Below the pieces are notes generated by a model, which worked only from the letters and a program-made list of their open reading frames with translations, was not told the DNA's origin and did no database searches. 64,000 bases of DNA. Origin: Deltaproteobacteria bacterium (GTDB lineage Bacteria; Desulfobacterota; Deferrimicrobia; Deferrimicrobiales; Deferrimicrobiaceae). Below, piece after piece: positions 62,302-64,000 of the stretch. The position numbers and the translations under genes are program-made. The stretch spans positions 124,001 through 188,000 of the forward strand of contig JACRCO010000037.1 of the NCBI GenBank assembly GCA_016218975.1. Reading direction: 5' to 3'. How positions within the stretch are numbered: position 1 is the first letter of the stretch; every line of letters begins with the position of its first letter.

Positions 62302-64000
62302 TCATCCAATGCCTTGATAACGATGCGCCCGGGTCACGAACGTGTCCATCCACGTTTGAAACATGAGTATTGTCCACAGCCGCTCGGCATGATCGAACGT
62401 CCCGCCGACGTGATCGTCTATCATCCTCTTCACACGGTCTCTTTCGAGATAATCGAACGCGGGGTGGTTGGCGCTGCCGTGCAGGTCCATCATCATCCCG
62501 CGCAGGTCTTTCCGGAACCAGTCCGTCAAAGGCACGCCGAATCCTTTTTTCGGACGATAGACGACGTCGCGCGGCACCAGGGTGGCCGCAAGCTCTTTCA
62601 GGATCCTTTTCCCGCCGTTGCCGCCATCGGTTTTCCATTTGTCGTCGAGCGACACGGCGAATTCGACCAGTTTATGGTCCAGGAGCGGGACCCGCGACTC
62701 CAGCGAATGCGCCATGCTCATCCTGTCGACCTTCGTCAGGATGTCCTCCGGCAGATAGGTTTTTATGTCCACGAGGCCGAGTTTATTAAGCGACACCGTT
62801 TTCGGCGCCGCTCCGATTTCGCTGAACGCGCGCTGGAAAAATCCCGTTGTCTTTCCCCTGATCTTTTCACCCAGGATGTTTTCGAACGGGTTCACGAAAA
62901 TCCCAACCCCTGCCCTGTAACGATCCGCCGGGTCGAGCAGGGCACGGTTGGCCGCTCTTTCCATCCTCAAGATAAAATTGTTGCGGAAAGGACTGCGTGA
63001 GAAGAGTACCGCTGCCAGACGCAATCCTCCATCGCCTGCCGCCGTCCTCAAACGCTGCAGATCAAGTTCCTTGAAGTAGCGGGTGTATCCGCCGAACAGC
63101 TCGTCCCCGCCGTCTCCGGAATGCGTCATCGTTACGTGTTCGCGCGCAAGTTCGGAAACGAACCAGGTCGGTATCGCGGAGCTGTCGGCGAACGGCTCGT
63201 CGAAATGCCAGGCAAGGCGGGGCAGCAACGCCACCGCATCCGGCGTAACGACGCGGAAATGGTGATCGGTCTTAAGGTGGCGGGCGACCGTCTTCGCATA
63301 TGTCAGCTCGTCGTACCTCTCGACCGGCGATCCGATCGAAAACGTCTTCAACGGGGCCGACAGGTGCCGCTGCATGTGCGCGCACACCGTGCTGGAATCG
63401 ACCCCTCCGGAAAGGAATGCGCCGAACGGAACATCACTCACCAGCCGAATCCTGACCGCTTCGTCGACAAGTTCCGCCAATCGGCCCGCAGGATCTTCGA
63501 TGGAAAGGACTTCATCGCCGGGGTCCCAATATAATCCCCTGTCGCTATGGCTCACGCTTACCTCGAGCCACTCGGCAGGCAGCAGTTTTCTTATGCCGCG
63601 GAATGGAGTGACCGGAGAGGGGACGTATCCGAACGTGAAATAATCCGCAATCGCTTCGGCATCGATTTCGGGAAGGGATCGGAACAGCGGAAGGATCGCT
63701 TTCAGTTCGGAAGCGAAGGCGAAGAATTCCGGGCCGTCATAATAATAAAGCGGCTTGATCCCGAGGCGGTCCCTGCAAAGGAACAGCTTCTTTCGCCGGT
63801 CGTCCCATATTGCGAATGCGAACATGCCGCGGAGGTGACCGGGCATCTCGAAGCCTTTTTCCTCGTAAAGGTGAATCAGCACTTCCGTATCTGAATTCGA
63901 CCTGAAAACGTGGCCTTTATTTTCCAGGCCGGCCTTCAATTCCTTGAAGTTGTATATTTCGCCGTTGAATACGACCCAGACCGTTCCGTCTTCGTTGCTC
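62302..64000 (-). CDS. asnB: glutamine-dependent asparagine synthase-like amidotransferase (5' end outside window)
   Basis: The frame stays open to the window edge; its first visible residues are SNEDGTVWVVFNGEIYNFKE, the glutaminase core a few dozen residues after the missing Cys2 start. Then come SNSDTEV, RDRLGIKPLYYY and the synthetase P-loop FLSGGVDSSTV. At least 565 residues are visible, near full length (about 600-640). In such loci these enzymes often amidate sugar or uronic acid groups instead of making asparagine, so the symbol is approximate. Confidence 0.9.
   Translation of the reverse strand, partial: SNEDGTVWVVFNGEIYNFKELKAGLENKGHVFRSNSDTEVLIHLYEEKGFEMPGHLRGMFAFAIWDDRRKKLFLCRDRLGIKPLYYYDGPEFFAFASELKAILPLFRSLPEIDAEAIADYFTFGYVPSPVTPFRGIRKLLPAEWLEVSVSHSDRGLYWDPGDEVLSIEDPAGRLAELVDEAVRIRLVSDVPFGAFLSGGVDSSTVCAHMQRHLSAPLKTFSIGSPVERYDELTYAKTVARHLKTDHHFRVVTPDAVALLPRLAWHFDEPFADSSAIPTWFVSELAREHVTMTHSGDGGDELFGGYTRYFKELDLQRLRTAAGDGGLRLAAVLFSRSPFRNNFILRMERAANRALLDPADRYRAGVGIFVNPFENILGEKIRGKTTGFFQRAFSEIGAAPKTVSLNKLGLVDIKTYLPEDILTKVDRMSMAHSLESRVPLLDHKLVEFAVSLDDKWKTDGGNGGKRILKELAATLVPRDVVYRPKKGFGVPLTDWFRKDLRGMMMDLHGSANHPAFDYLERDRVKRMIDDHVGGTFDHAERLWTILMFQTWMDTFVTRAHRYQGIG

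Overview
The window reads as a chromosomal segment of a high-GC Gram-negative bacterium, most likely a Desulfobacterota / Deltaproteobacteria relative of Geobacter. The evidence is the gene order ftsH-folP-cdaA-ybbR-glmM-pdxJ-acpS-nnr-tsaE-lysC-cimA, PEP-CTERM surface proteins, and abundant sigma-54 and two-component regulation. The taxonomic call is inference; no rRNA or other marker gene is present.

Positions 1-14000 (minus strand) hold a housekeeping run: tilS, ftsH, folP, the c-di-AMP module cdaA-ybbR-glmM, pdxJ, acpS, nnr, tsaE, lysC and cimA. Two kinds of small repeat invade it. One is a 184-bp palindrome between tsaE and lysC. The other is a REP-like family built on a GGGACGTTC core, and one copy lies in frame inside pdxJ.

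Positions 14000-27000 are an accessory regulatory and surface block: two PEP-CTERM proteins, a TPR lipoprotein, a GAF-GGDEF-GAF-HD-GYP protein, an NtrC-type response regulator with its kinase, a methyltransferase, two paralogous FlgD-Ig-like proteins (one very His-rich), a tiny Cys-rich protein made of three 21-residue repeats, and a 92-residue Ig-like protein. Four genes or operons here are preceded by good -24/-12 (sigma-54) elements, three of them with the same ATAA spacer, so the block looks like one regulon driven by the local response regulator.

Positions 27000-64000 are one minus-strand run of about 30 genes, many overlapping by 4 nt. They look like a locus for a surface glycan or glycolipid: glycosyltransferases, a Wzx-like flippase, a pyruvyltransferase-like protein, three PaaK/CapK-type adenylate-forming proteins, three B12-type radical SAM proteins, an SPASM-type radical SAM protein, an SxtI-SxtJ-DUF5989 carbamoyltransferase module with an SGNH hydrolase, and an AsnB-type amidotransferase cut by the window end. 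Interleaved are hypF and hypE, a signal-less solute-binding protein, a CbiMN-CbiQ-CbiO type nickel/cobalt transporter, M14 and M20 peptidases, and a pair of divergent proteasome-like Ntn-hydrolase paralogues flanking a nitroreductase. That pair, and the Cys-repeat / Ig-like / PEP-CTERM operon, are the best candidates for undescribed systems. No tRNA, rRNA, CRISPR array, transposase or exosortase gene was seen.
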